Positions 48,860-61,589 are shown, counted from the stretch's first letter. The stretch is DNA of 64,000 nucleotides from Sipunculus nudus (GCA_026874595.1 CM049312.1:74868429-74932428), one strand, 5' to 3'. Notes: generated by a model not told the origin, from the sequence alone. Translations and numbers: made by a program.

Positions 48860-49667
48860 TGTTACATGTACATATTTATTTATCATGCGCAGGATTTTAC
48901 ATAGATTTTACAGGATTCGTGTTAGGCGCAAGCCCTGTGTGTTGCTTTGGAAACCGCACTTGCTGAACTTTGGCTTCCTCGCAGAGTGTAAACTAACAGC
49001 GGGTTCGTTGTGTTCAAAAAGCTTCGAGTCTGTTCTTTGGAATTATCCGTGCCTAGAAGTTTCTGGACTTCGGTTGAAAAAGCTTTAAATAGGGGCTGCG
49101 TTTAGAGCCGGGAAGAAGAAAAATAACAGCGGGCACGAAAGAGTGCGACTTTCTCGTCAGTCTTAGGACCTACTCCGATAATTGCATAGTTACAGATAAT
49201 CTACGGAATTTATACAGAATTTATACAGTTTTTGTCTTCAGCTTGTCTTTTGGATTTTACCTGAACTTCACTTCTGAAGTACAATAAATTGTCTTCGGGA
49301 TTTAATTGGACTATTCACCTGGAAGATTTACTTGAATTGTCCACGTGGATTATTTGTGCTAAAAGGATTGTGAAAGTTGTGGTATCCAGAAATCAAAGCC
49401 TATGATCCGGACTCTAGTGATGTACATTTTATTATTGTTATGTATTAAATACTGTGTAATTGTACTGATTTAGTGTATATTAATGTTAGGATTGTTCTAG
49501 GAAAAAATTATAATTATTTGTAAACAAAAAAAACACAAAATTTCTTTATTCATTCCCCGAGACATTTCACGCTGCCTAATGTTGCGGAATCTTATTTTTT
49601 TTATCTCTGTAACAAAAAATTATGCTCGTCACGATTACGTGATCTGTTATTATTAGGTTCCGTAACA
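48860..49667 (+). mobile_element. Solo LTR of a retrotransposon
   Basis: TGTTAC (48860-48865) and GTAACA (49662-49667) form the inverted termini. The direct repeat ATTA flanks both sides (48856-48859, 49668-49671). Inside are a TATA-like TTTAAATAGGGG near 49084 and AATAAA at 49283-49288, in the order expected for U3-R-U5. No gag/pol lies nearby, so it is a solo LTR. Gypsy/Ty3 or BEL type cannot be told apart here. Confidence 0.7.
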
Positions 49668-49671
49668 ATTA

Positions 49672-50544
49672 TAAGATTCATCTTGTTTATTCGACCTGTC
49701 AAATGGTACATAAATAACCTCAGGTGGTCACACCACTTATGGCATATAGGCTATGACTGATGTAAACAGAAGTTAATTTTATGACATGGTCTTCTTAAAA
49801 CTTGAATAAAAGCTTAAATCCATGGCTGTGCATCCTATTAAATTTAATCAACATTGCTTACTGTGCAACTGAGGGAACTGAGACTCAGCTGGCCAAAGGG
49901 AGCCAGGATTGAAGTGGGTTATGCAATAGGTTGGGGAGGCCAGGGCTGTGGCTCTCTCTCTGCATACCGCGGTACTGGGCTGGCCTGATATAAACATTAC
50001 TTGACATGGTGGTCGTAAACCTGAATTCAAGCTACGGTTTTTGACCAATTGCTTTCAAATTTCAGATTACAAAAGATTTAATCCTTGTGTGTACAAGCTA
50101 TGAATATTAAAGAAACAGTGCCCATAGGAAAAATATATACCATGGTCAAAGCTGGGCAAAATTTAAGGAACTGATTATAAATTTATAGTAATAACAATAA
50201 AAATTACAAAATTCTGATCTAATATCTGGTATACAATTAATAAAAAAATCTTATATAAATATAATTATATTCTTAAAAAAGGATTCCCTAGCTTCAGCCG
50301 TTAACAGGTAAAATAAAGGTTAATATATTTCCTGATGTTTTGAAAAGGTACATTATGTTCGGGTCCGTAACTTCAAAACTTATGCAATATTGACTTAGTT
50401 TCTGGCAAGTGCATAGTAAATATAGAGGACCATATATGCAAATTTGAACGAAATAAGTCCAGTGGTTTTCATGGCAGGCAGTCTTAGAGTGTGACAATAG
50501 TTTTTTAAAGAGAAATTGAGATTTTTCCTAATGACTTAAGGGGG
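49672..50544. other. Intergenic: nothing recognised
   Basis: AT-rich sequence between the solo LTR and the first pearl-like element. No supported feature. Confidence 0.45.
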
Positions 50545-50728
50545 AAAAAGTCGTAGTGACCTAATTTTTGGTTTTGCAGGAGAACTTCTATGTCAAATGT
50601 CTATGTCAAATTTTGGATTCGTAGGTCTTACGGTTTCAAAAAGTGCCTTGTTAACGGCCAGCCGGACGGACGGACCAGACCATGACTTTAGCTCAGGCCA
50701 CTTACAGGCCTAGTCAGCTGAGCTAAAA
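50545..50728 (+). mobile_element. Pearl-like (Helentron-associated type) element, right part
   Basis: Shares 'agtgacctaattt', 'gtgcc(c)tgctaacgg', a (GGAC)-type microsatellite and the end 'gtcagctgagctaaaa' with 53210-53420. TTTAGCTCAG (50687-50696) and CTGAGCTAAA (50718-50727) form a terminal hairpin. The left end is not identified. Confidence 0.6.
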
Positions 50729-51484
50729 TGATCAATGGAACCGACGCTCCTTCTTTTTACCAGTATCTAATTGAGCACAAAGTTCTCGGTAGAGTTTTGC
50801 TAGCTGTATTCTCTTAACAAATATTCTAAAGAAATGCCGATGTTTTAAGGATGCAGCTTTTCATTACTGAAGGTGTCGCTGGAAATGGATACATCAATAC
50901 GTCTTGTTCATATGCACCATAACAGGAAATGTGGGCCATTTTGTACCCTTCCTACAAGCTTTTGGTCTCGATTCGTTATTTATAACAAGTGACCCATGGA
51001 TCATGACGCTCAGCTGCCAAGCATGACCTGTGACATCATGGACTGAGATTCACAACTTCCAGTCAAATTTTGAAGAACCAATTTGCCAATTTGTTGAACA
51101 TTTTCTATGACAACAGAAATATATATCACCTATGTCTGGTTAAAACACAGTGAATTGATGGTCTGAGGAAAATGCATGATTGTTAAGCTATCAGGAACTA
51201 TTCCAACAGCTTGCTTGAAACCTGTCAGTCTCAAAGGAACACCACAAAGGGCAAATATAAGATCAAAATATATAGCAAAAATCAAGGAAATACATGCAAG
51301 AATTATTGAGAAACAGGTGCTTCTGTATGAATTTTTATTCAATACAAGCCAACTGTACTGCACTTTTATAAATGATGGTAATATTTATTCAGAAATATTT
51401 GACCCAATTCTTTACAAGATTACATAAATATACATCCAACTGCATTCACTTTAACTGTTCTTGAGATAATATGATCAAAAGGAA

Positions 51485-51730
51485 TTAAAAGATGGTTGCC
51501 TGGTGGCCATATTGGACTTCTGACAAGTCTGAAATCAGACAACAAACATTCTCTAAATCGGACCAAACTTTAAAGAAAAATTACTGAAACTGCACTGAAG
51601 AAAGACTTTCTAAGGTGGCTAACTGGCAGACATAATGGATTTCTGACAAGTATGACATTTGATATCCCACATTCTCCAATAAGAGACAAAGCTTGGGGCA
51701 AATTATCCAGTAATGAATGCCCAAAATAAT
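51485..51730. repeat. Two diverged units of a dispersed repeat, about 120 bp apart
   Basis: 'ggtggccatattggacttctgacaag' near 51498 and the related 'ggtggctaactggcagacataatggatttctgacaag' near 51615 are diverged copies of one unit. The family is not identified. Confidence 0.45.
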
Positions 51731-52319
51731 TCAAAAGGCATGTCCAGGCCCTCATATCAGATTTATAGATATGCAATTGTAAAAAGTGTAAGTCCAATAT
51801 TTTTTATTATCACTCTGCTTTTCAATGGGGTCAGCAGGGTAGGTAAACTGCCAAACCTGAAAGAAAAGAAATGCAGAAAGCATGACTAAGAGTCTTGAAA
51901 TAAAACAAAAAGCCATCCTAAATCAAGGTACACATCCACATATTATGAGAACAAACACTTGCTTTTATATGTGGTGATATATATTAAAATATTCAGATAT
52001 CTAGGAAACTAAGTTTATTGCTAGGATTCCATAAAATAAACTGCAAAATGTTCCCATCATCTTATAAATCAGTAGCTAAACCTTAATACTATACTCTCAT
52101 AGTCTTAATGCCTGGCTGAAGCATTCTGACAACAGTGTTTTTGTTATGAAGTAACGAGGTACTTATCACTGAGCCTTATCACTTAATAGGCTGATACAAA
52201 AGGGAGTCATATGTCACCAGTGTCACTCACAATTACAGCCACACAGGGAGATGTACCAGCTGGAGTGGGATGGTTATATATACAAGAAAAATAGAGATGG
52301 TCTATAAAATAAGTAATTG

Positions 52320-53420
52320 TGAACATCCCTGACCTATGACCTTGGCCTTTTGCCCATATATCAACTGGATTCTTTCTAAATGATGGGTAACTACTAACCA
52401 CTTAAATCTGGTGTAATTACTTGGCAACCAATGGGTGAATTACTTTGACCTGCAACCTTTAACCTGCTGACCAGCTTACCCCAAAATCAATAAGTTATTT
52501 ATTCAAGCAAAAAGACCCATAAATATGAAGTTTGAGTCAAACTGAGTGATGCATAGATGTGGCATATGTGAAAGACTGAAGGTTTGGGTTGAACAGTTAC
52601 ACTTGAAATATGCTCACAAGCATTTAGAACAATTAAATATTGTGACCTTGACCTTTGACATTTTGACCTCAACATCAATAGGCTTCTTCCCTTATTGGTA
52701 GGTAAGCCATATATGACAGATGGAAGGTACAGATTGAAAAGTTTGCCTGAAAATGACTCCACGCAAGAAGTGGGTGCTGTGAACTTGACCTTTGACCTCA
52801 AAATCAACAGGTCTTTTCCCCTGTTGGCAGAGAAGCGATATCAGTGCTAGAAGGTTTGGAATGAAAAGTCTAGCTTGAAATGTGTCCACAACCTTTTCAA
52901 AGAAGTGGATCCTGTGACCCTGACCTTTGACCTTGTGACCTCAAAATCTATAGGATTCTTCTCCAACTTAGTAGGTGAGCTATATGTGAAAAATCAAAGA
53001 ACTGGGGTGAAAGGGTTGGCTTAAAATGCATCCACAGGCTTTTCAAAGAAGAGGCTCCTGTGACCTTGACCTTTGACCCTTTGACCTAAAAAAAATTATG
53101 GTTCTTCCCCTGTTGGTAGGTGAGCTGTATGTGAAAGATGGAAGGTTTGGGATGAAAATTTTGTCTCAAAGAGTTATTTCTGGGGGGTGCAAACACACCC
53201 CATAACTTCGAGAATATAGGTCGCAGTGACCTAATTTCAGGTTTGCAAGGAGATCTCTTTATAACCTCTAAGACTGCATAGGGTTAATGGCCCTAGCCCC
53301 TACGGTTACGATTTGTGCCCTGCTAACGGACGGACGGCCGGCCGGACGGACAGACGGAAGGACGACGGACAAAGACCCATCGCTATAGCCCAGCATGCCT
53401 GAAAGTCAGCTGAGCTAAAA
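52320..53420 (+). mobile_element. Pearl-like element with 135-146-bp tandem core
   Basis: Core units are marked by 'tgtgac(c)ttgacctttgac' at 52641, 52778, 52913 and 53059, with decayed units near 52329 and 52443. They are followed by a (GACG/GCCG) microsatellite (53331-53365) and the right end 'gtcagctgagctaaaa'. The order tandem core, ACGG-type microsatellite, hairpin right end is that described for bivalve pearl elements. No coding capacity. The left boundary is approximate. Confidence 0.6.
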
Positions 53421-53574
53421 ACAAACACCATTTGTGGCCTTATGAATATTCAGCTTAATGCTGTTACTATAGAGATGCGACAACTATTGAGGTCAGCCTT
53501 AAATTTAAGGCCAGTGTAACAAAATGCTACAAAGTTTAGACAGAGAAACATACAATGTATGCAAACTGTAAAGA

Positions 53575-53955
53575 ATCGGACTCCAAGGAGTAGGACTATG
53601 CTGTTTAGGGCCTAGGGATTGTTGGATTCTGACCTCCACAATACACCGGGGCTTCTAAATACACCTGCGGCGTTGGTATGTGAAGAGAACATTGGAGTCC
53701 GTTCAAGTGTGTTGAATGTGAATTGTTTCAAGGCAAATTAAGTTAAAATGGGTGTTTTTGTGATAAAGCTTCACGAAATAAATAATATTTTGTTAGCATA
53801 CGCATGTGGAATTTAAACCGAAGATGTTTCCTTGAAATGTTAAAGATTTTGTTTTGAAAGTTTGACAGTGGAGACCAGTAGTCCCGGCCGTCCCACAGTG
53901 TCCATACAGAAGAGATTCGTTTCAAGTAGAAACAACCTCTGGCGGATGAGTGACA
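53575..53955 (-). repeat. Dispersed repeat family D, copy 3 (full-length type)
   Basis: The reverse complement aligns along its length with 25160-25510: 'tgtgggacggccgggactac', 'atttcaaggaaacatctt', 'caggtgtatttagaagcccc', 'gagtccgattct'. The open frame here is longer upstream than in the other copies. Confidence 0.7.
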
Positions 53956-54189
53956 ATGTACGCATGTTTTACATCACGTGATGCTTTGTTGTGATACGTA
54001 ACGTTAAATGACGGTCAGACCGGGTTTTTTTAAGTGCTTCTGCTTCTGTACTAAGTCAATTTTGATTTTTTTTCTTTTAGAATGGCTATCTATTTGCGAG
54101 TGTGTATAACAGATATATGTCTCCCAACCCCAAAATATGATGGGGGGGGGGGGGATGCACTAAATGAAAAGTTTAGGCGTTATATACAA

Positions 54190-54535
54190 ACATGCTGATT
54201 TGATCTTGCAGATCAAGGTTAGGGTCACCAGTTTTCGAACACCAGTTCAAAAGTTATACAGTTTACAAAAAAATTACATTTCGGCAGATTTGACCTTGGA
54301 AATCAAGGTCAAGGTTACCGGTTTCGAAATAATCAGAGAACATGGCAGAAAGAACTGGTGTCTCAAATTTGAAGAAAAAAATGTCAGTGCTTCCAAAATA
54401 ATGGGGGTCACAATAATCCTAGCATTGCATCGATTTGACCTTTATAAATGTCAAGGCAAGGTAACCAGTATCCGAACTCTTCTGAGAACTCGATGGAAAC
54501 AAGTTGTGTGTCGAATCTGTCGAATTTAGTCCTTA
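54190..54535 (+). repeat. Tandem units with 'gatttgaccttg...aaggtcaaggt' motif
   Basis: Related segments begin at about 54198, 54287 and 54431 ('gatttgaccttggaaatcaa' then 'ggtcaaggttaccg'), each followed by 'tttcgaa' or 'atccgaac'. The long open frame across them is not protein-like. Confidence 0.5.
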
Positions 54536-54589
54536 CCACTAAAACATCCTTGTTAATCTAATCTGCCTAGATACAATTATTATCCAACC

Positions 54590-54725
54590 TTTTCTAACGC
54601 ACTACATTACCCTCTTCATTACATTTATACCTATGCCGTTTGTGTATTTAGAAGCTGGGTGCATTGTTGGGAAATTATTGTTTGCCCACAAGCTCTAACC
54701 AACAGAGTCGTTCTCTTGTATTTTC
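54590..54725 (+). repeat. Dispersed repeat family D, copy 4, 3' part only
   Basis: 'acctatgccgtttgtgtatt' and 'tagaagctgggtgcattg' match 25408-25450. It lies inverted relative to copy 3, about 640 bp away. Confidence 0.55.
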
Positions 54726-55569
54726 TTGCGCAGTATGATACTTATCTTACCAGATAATACACTGAAGTTATATTTACTTGCTCCAAGTTTACACGCAAAG
54801 GTGCGCAACTGAATCCCACTAACTCGATCACACCGACTACCATTTCAACCTAAGCACCCCCAACCCACCCAACACTAACGTGGCTATCCACAGTCCAAGT
54901 GGTCAGGGGCAAGCCCAATACCAGAATATATGCCGAAATTCTAACATTTTTTTCCTTTGTTTAAAGAGATCTTACATGGACTTGTCCTTAAATTATATGA
55001 AATGTGTTATCGGGAAATAGGAAATCATTTGAAGGAAACTGGGAGGTGCATGCGCAGGGATAATTTGAAAGGATGGTCGTTCGAATACACATACCTTGAA
55101 AGATTCCAAAGGCCCCCCCCCCCCCCCCGGTTACTGGTTCACTAACCCACTGGTCTCCATGGACTTCGTTCATCCAATTAGAACCTTTCCCGGCACTCCT
55201 AACCCAAAGGGTCGGGTAATGTTTCGTTGGTCTCTGCCTCTCTGGTGTGCCAGAGAAGGAAGGTGGCCTCAGCGACTGTCCGTCTCCGTGGGCGAGGCAC
55301 TCGCTCAAGGACCAGCAGTGTAATCAGTTTCGGCTTTGTAGTGACAATCTTTAAATTCAGACAGAATCTTTTTGGCCATTTTGGTAATCCTAAACCAAAG
55401 AGCTGTGTCGTTGTATTTTCATTTGTGAGAAAAACCCTACATTCTGTCATAATTGTCTACGTACACGGCAGTTTTCCGCTAAGTGGACATGTCTGCAAAC
55501 AACTCTACCTCTGGGACTATCATCGCCGCTTTACTCTATGTAGTTACTAGTTAGCAAGGAATGGCTTGA

Positions 55570-55605
55570 CACACACACACACAATGTATATATATATATG
55601 TATAT

Positions 55606-55667
<62 letters not shown>
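55570..55667. repeat. (AC)n/(TA)n compound microsatellite
   Basis: AC run, TA run, second AC run, then about 23 TA units. Confidence 0.95.
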
Positions 55668-55668
<1 letters not shown>

Positions 55669-56293
55669 AAAAAAGGAACCACAGTTTGCACGAACTTATT
55701 TTATTAATAAATAGTACGTGGATATAACACCTGTACAGGAGACCGGTGAACAATATTATGTACGCTAATTATGTAAACCCAACTAGGTACCTACGTACAC
55801 CCAAGCTAGGTACGCTACACTGTACGTGAACCCAAGCCATGGGAACCCTCTGTGATGTCTAAGCGCATAAATAAATGCTATACTTTTTACAAGTGATCAG
55901 TATTCTAAATGTGTTGCTTACAAACAAACAAGATGACACGTCTTTTTTTCCTGACATTTCTGAAAGAGTTAAGACGTATTTTAATGACCTTTTTTCCAGA
56001 ATATATCAATCATTCACACTTACTTAAACATTCACACTTCATCAGCTAGTTAAAAAAGTGATCGATTAGTAATGTATTGGCTCCACACACGCCTGTATTC
56101 ACTTTTCGCATGTATAATTATTTATGAAGACAAAGATTATCTTACACTGACAAATGTTTGAACACAAAGGAGCTATTCAAGGGCAGCCATTCAAACATCT
56201 ATCGCAGCGTATTGCTTATCCATTCTAATTTGCCGCTGGTGGGTTTACAAATTCATAAAATCAAGCGTTATAATGAATTAAACCATGATGAAA

Positions 56294-56294
<1 letters not shown>

Positions 56295-56356
<62 letters not shown>
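56295..56356. repeat. (AT)n microsatellite
   Basis: About 30 AT units. Confidence 0.95.
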
Positions 56357-56358
<2 letters not shown>

Positions 56359-57968
56359 GTATAATGTTAGAATATATATAGTCTAATTATTATAGTCCGA
56401 ATAGCATCATAAGCGACGTTAAGCGGTATCAAACGCACAGGCAAAGGGTCTGATATGTTACTCAGGTTACCATGAGAATATTATAAAATTCTAGAATACA
56501 CTCCTACCATAACTACGGTCAGAATAATCATAATAATAAGATTCATCGGAACTGAGGGGTTCATATGTATAGGTCATAAGTTCCTATTAATATTCTAGGT
56601 CAAAGGCCATGAACTTCAGAGTGACAATTTTGCCATCACTGGTAGTATGCTAAGGGCATACTTTGGGTGGCAAGGTTTGTTTGATTTTAATGTATATGTG
56701 ACATATTCTCGAACAAGGGGCAACCTAAAGCATTTTTTTTTTTAATTTTGGTAAATCAAACACTTTAAGATTTTGTGGAAGCGGTATTTAGACATGTTGC
56801 TTGGGTCAGAAATCTGGGAAAGAGCAGAATTATATAACTGGAACAGAATAAAAACCTAGAAAGAAATAAAAGATTTATAAACATTCAGTTTTAAAGTTGT
56901 CCAAATGAGGATAATGGTCTTTTCTAATACTGATGTGCTACATGTGATATATCAATATTGACCTTTGACATATAAGTGCAGGTACCGTACCGCATCAAAA
57001 CTAAATTACCATTGAACCGTTCCATTCAAGGGTTTTACAAGTTTTGTGTGCCATACCCTACTCATATCGTGCCAATTGATCACCGTAAACCATTGAAGCC
57101 AGCAGATGATAAAATCGCACTCTGACTTATGTGTTCATTTCAGCCTTGGTGATCTCCCCCAAAATTATGTTAATGAATGGTAGCGTAAATATACCAGTTA
57201 TTCCTCTTTTGCTGAATATTACAGTCATATCTACATATTAAAACTAGATGTTCGCCAAAGGCATCATGACTTTACCATAGATGAAATAAACAAAATCATT
57301 ATGATGACGTATTTTCAATACAACTACCTGAATAAAGCTAGAAAGTTTAGTGTAGCAAATTAATATTGTTAGATACAAGATTATTTATATCATAAGCATC
57401 CAAACGATGCTAAGTTAACCCTGTTAACATTAAGGGGCTTCTGCTCCCAATGTGTATCAACACAGGTACACTCAATAAACTACAGAATATTTTATTATAC
57501 AGACAGACGTGTCATTCAAGTAGTTGAACATCACTTACAACCCTCACTGGTATACACTGTATGGCATGATAATACAAGGTGCTCTTTCATACATTTCATT
57601 CCTCCCACTTACACTATGAGAAGCGAGTCCAATGCATCGTTGCAGGCAATAAATAAAGATAAATACATAAGCTCCTAAACGTGAGTTAATGGCAAATGAC
57701 TTTATGATATAAAGCAAGTATAACCCGCAACTAACCAGACGGCTTTCAGTCAAATCAGCTCTCCCACGTGACTGAGGTCAAAGGTCGGAAATATGAGACT
57801 CGGTATAGCTATACTCGATTTTCGCTGTTACATGCTGCTTTGTTAACAAAAGCAAATTGCACAAAAACATTTTTATAGCCTCGAATTCGTCGTGTCATCG
57901 CGGATTGGCAAAACTCTAAGCATTACTGGGAGAAACATTAATTTCATTTCATTACAAGTGGATCACTG

Positions 57969-58020
57969 ATTGACTGCTTTAGATAATCATGGTTGCTGAT
58001 TGGCTGAAAGCTAGCCAATC
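57969..58020. promoter_or_regulatory. CCAAT-box pair with inverted repeat
   Basis: GATTGA at about 57968 and GATTGG at 57998 are 30 bp apart. GATTGGCT and AGCCAATC form an 8-bp perfect inverted repeat at 57998-58020. It lies about 930 bp from the larger CCAAT array. Confidence 0.4.
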
Positions 58021-58413
58021 ATCTACCGGCCGTCAGATCAATTGTTACTACTATTACAAAACCTCAAACAACACCCATGATATGAAAAATAAGATACAAA
58101 TAAGTAAATCGAAGAATTAAACATACCACCTGTGACACAGAATGTATACACAATACAAATCATCAAGGATAACTAAACATATACATAAATGCCTCACACG
58201 AAAACCAGAATTTTTTTTTTTCAAAAATCAATGTTACCGATTTAAACTACAAAATCTAAGTTTACGAACATGACGACACAATATCATGTTTTTTCCCCCG
58301 AAAGAGTCTTATAATCACTCATATAAACATACCTCACTCTCACTTACGATCCATACAATGTTAAATGTGACTAGATAAAATACGATAATTCATGCTTTCT
58401 TAGCAGTAAATGA

Positions 58414-58417
<4 letters not shown>

Positions 58418-58451
<34 letters not shown>
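58418..58451. repeat. (TC)n microsatellite
   Basis: About 17 TC units. Confidence 0.95.
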
Positions 58452-58453
<2 letters not shown>

Positions 58454-58928
58454 AACTCAGCAGTTTTTATAATGAAAAGATTTTGGAGCAACCAGTGCTA
58501 CAATATAAAATAAGCATTATTATCTAATCATCTTGGAATTATAAGTCAAACGATATTATCAATAATCCAAAATGATTGGTAAAATAGCAAACAAGCTGGA
58601 TACAATGGTTGATCCATAGTAAACATATGACGTCACAACACACAGCACTAAGTTTATAATACATGTCATGGGTTCTCACAGTCATTTGTGAATTCTTTCA
58701 AAGGCGCGAATCATTAAAAGAAAGTCAAGTTCACTTACAACTCCATTACTTTATCTGCACTTAACACAGATATCGTCACTTAAAACTACAGCCCGGCACA
58801 GATGTTATAATTGCACAGGACTATTCTGCTCTAGCAAGAGAACCCACGTATTTGAAACAAAGATAAGACAAGATGCTTGTCAAAATGTGCACTTGATTTG
58901 TTTACCAGATTCGGTGAACAGAGCATCT

Positions 58929-59102
58929 GATTGGTCAGAAGTCACCACAGGGAACACGTGATTAGTTACACCCTTGCTGTCCTACATCAGATTGGCCAGA
59001 GCTCATGTTAAACGGAGAACCCGATTGGTCAGACCAAATCTGTGAACAAAATATGATTGGCCAGGAATGCTAGGAAAATACCGTGCATATATAGTATAAA
59101 GA
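58929..59102 (+). promoter_or_regulatory. Phased CCAAT-box array with TATA-like site
   Basis: ATTGG (inverted CCAAT) occurs at 58930, 58991, 59024 and 59056, with a decayed ATTAG at 58961. The steps are 31, 30, 33 and 32 bp. Each is in a GATTGG(T/C)CAG context. A CACGTG lies at 58956-58961, and TATATAG / TATAAAG lie at 59088-59102. The layout resembles NF-Y promoters, but no downstream gene was recognised. Confidence 0.45.
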
Positions 59103-61555
59103 GATTTCTACATAGAACATCCCGAAATCCCATACTGGAAACCCCAAATGCTTACACTGGCTACAACATATTATCCCAAGAATAACATTTCACATATATT
59201 TATCATAATGGAAGAGCCGCTGGTACTGCAATAATACTTTTAAACATCCTTCAGTATGATTACAGGCCTTTGATTGAGTACACATGTGCAGTTCCATAGT
59301 TGGAATTGATATACAGACACAATAAATACACTTGTGTACACTAACAATCTTACCATTTACCTTGGTATTACAATGTTTATGAATGTGTTCAGGACGAAAC
59401 TTCTGCCATCTGACAAATTACTTGTTAGATGACTATTTTCCATTTTCACAAAACTGACCAGCTGAATTTGTTACCTCAACATATATTGTAAACAGCTGTC
59501 TTTTAAAATACAAAAGAAAGTGACATTATTAAAACGAATTGGCATTGGCAAACAAGGTCAAAATTGATAAAAATAATTGTTATCACCAAATTTCATATAT
59601 AGTATAAATCAGAATTCAAAAAGTGTATGCAATGAAAAATCATTTTTAACAAAAAGAAATCACAAGTGACTGAATAAAAAGAACTCGCATGGATTATTGA
59701 AAACCATTCACATGTCAGACTTAATGAAATTGCCTGGCACCAGAAAATGTTAACTGACAGGGCAGAAGACAGCTTCTGGTCTGATAGAATGCTTTGTCCA
59801 TTTGAATGACAGCAGTCTGACATCTGTGACCATTACTTCTGATATCCATGAAAACAATTGCTGATGTCAATGACATGATGAAACAACTACTTAAGTCACT
59901 GGGAAAAGTGGCGTCACTGCAATACTCAATGACAGTGGGTCTCATAAGCAACCTCATATCCAAATATTGTGCATTCCACTAACTGTGCAACATAGCAATC
60001 ATATACCCTCTCCCCCACCTATATCTAGTATAACAATATACCAGTGTAATTATTGGACACTACACAGAGCAGCCTCGCAATCATCCTAAGCACCCGCTTG
60101 GGAAGCAAAAAATGCGGATAACATTCAATGTTTAACATTAACAATGTTAATATCAAATTCATTTATCACTCCTATACAGCCCATAACACGAGGACTGCTT
60201 TTTTGTTGTTCTTAACAAAACAAAGCTCTCACTACATCAATCAGTTTATAAAGATGAACACTTTTCTTAACAGAAACATTCAGAGCAGTGCACACTGGAG
60301 TCAGTTTGCCAAAAGCTCTAACAAAACAGCATGACTTTCATCCACCATACTTATAAATGGCACTTGACTTCTGCATATGCTAGAGAATAATCTCTTACAA
60401 ACGGTCCTCAATGGAAGGACACATCCATAGTGGGGTTAACCTTTTAACCATATCAACTTTATGAAACATGGCATCTGCCGTGATACTTGCCATTCAACAT
60501 CATGAACAAACAAAGGAGAAGTTCTACCTTCCTGTAGCTCTAAATTACATGAAATTAATGTAAATTTGGTATAATGTCAACCACTGTGTTGACAAATTCT
60601 GGTAAGAATGATTACCAGCATTATCTTGTACATAAGGTCTGCTTATAAATGAAAATTTATGATAATTTATGTAAACCTACCGCATCACTCGACACAACTA
60701 AATATCACCATGGTGATTTAAGCACCACATGTCATGGAAACAGATGATGACACCACCTTAAACCTTTTCACCTCTGACCCGCATGACCCAACAGTCAATG
60801 TGACCATGAACACAAATGCATTACAATGAACACTGGTAGTATTTCATATACTGTACCAATATTTTAAGCAACACACAACTTTTAATTCATGATCTCTACT
60901 CCTTCCTGACATAGGCCAATTAATTAAGGCCTTTGTACAATCTTTTTATATGGTCTACTCTTTCTCCCCTCTTAATCTAGTTTCTGAAAAAGATTATTCT
61001 GTCTTCCTTGGAGTTTTCTGTTGTTAATTGCCAGATTACTAAGCAAAATCAAGGGCTACACAAATGTGTCACTCTGGCAGTTTGTGAATTTGGACAGGAC
61101 TGAAAAAATGACATTTATATTTTATGGTCAAAACTTTAAACATATTTTCTCTGATCCATGGTTAAATGTATGACCATATTCAAACTTTCTGTAGATCATG
61201 AATAAATATATTTTTGGATGACATCAGACATTTATAAGGCATATATATATCAGATTACCATTAGACAAAAGCAAAGCAGTTTATTTTGACATCTGTAAGC
61301 CCACACATTATTATTAATACACTTAACAAAATCTGAAAATTTCACCTGTCCGTGAAAACACCGACTGATTTTAGTTCTATTTTGGATGTGTAGGCATCTA
61401 AGATTTCCTAACAAATCTGTATTAAACATCTTTACTGTGTCATCCAGAAAATACAAACCATGCACCTCTGGTTAAATCCTCTGGCTTAATCTGAGAATGA
61501 TACAGTTTTATAGTAAAGCACATGGTGCTGTGAAAGCTATGTACATGCATATCAG

Positions 61556-61558
61556 TAT

Positions 61559-61589
<31 letters not shown>

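Larger units (their letters stand above)
54726..57960. other. Intergenic: microsatellites, no supported gene
   Basis: Contains a C16 tract (55113), a short GC-richer patch (55140-55330) with open frames in several registers but no recognisable product, and AC/AT microsatellites. Confidence 0.5.

Noticed and set aside
54164-54529. 121-codon open frame
   Set aside because: It runs across tandem repeat units with nuclear-receptor-like motifs and has no recognisable protein feature.
54957-55330. Overlapping open frames in a GC-richer patch around the C16 tract
   Set aside because: Several registers are open on both strands, poly-Pro arises from the homopolymer, and no splice-bounded or family-like sequence is seen.
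59208-59234. Short ORF MEEPLVLQ downstream of the CCAAT array
   Set aside because: Eight codons only, with no donor site of quality. It is not enough to call a coding exon.
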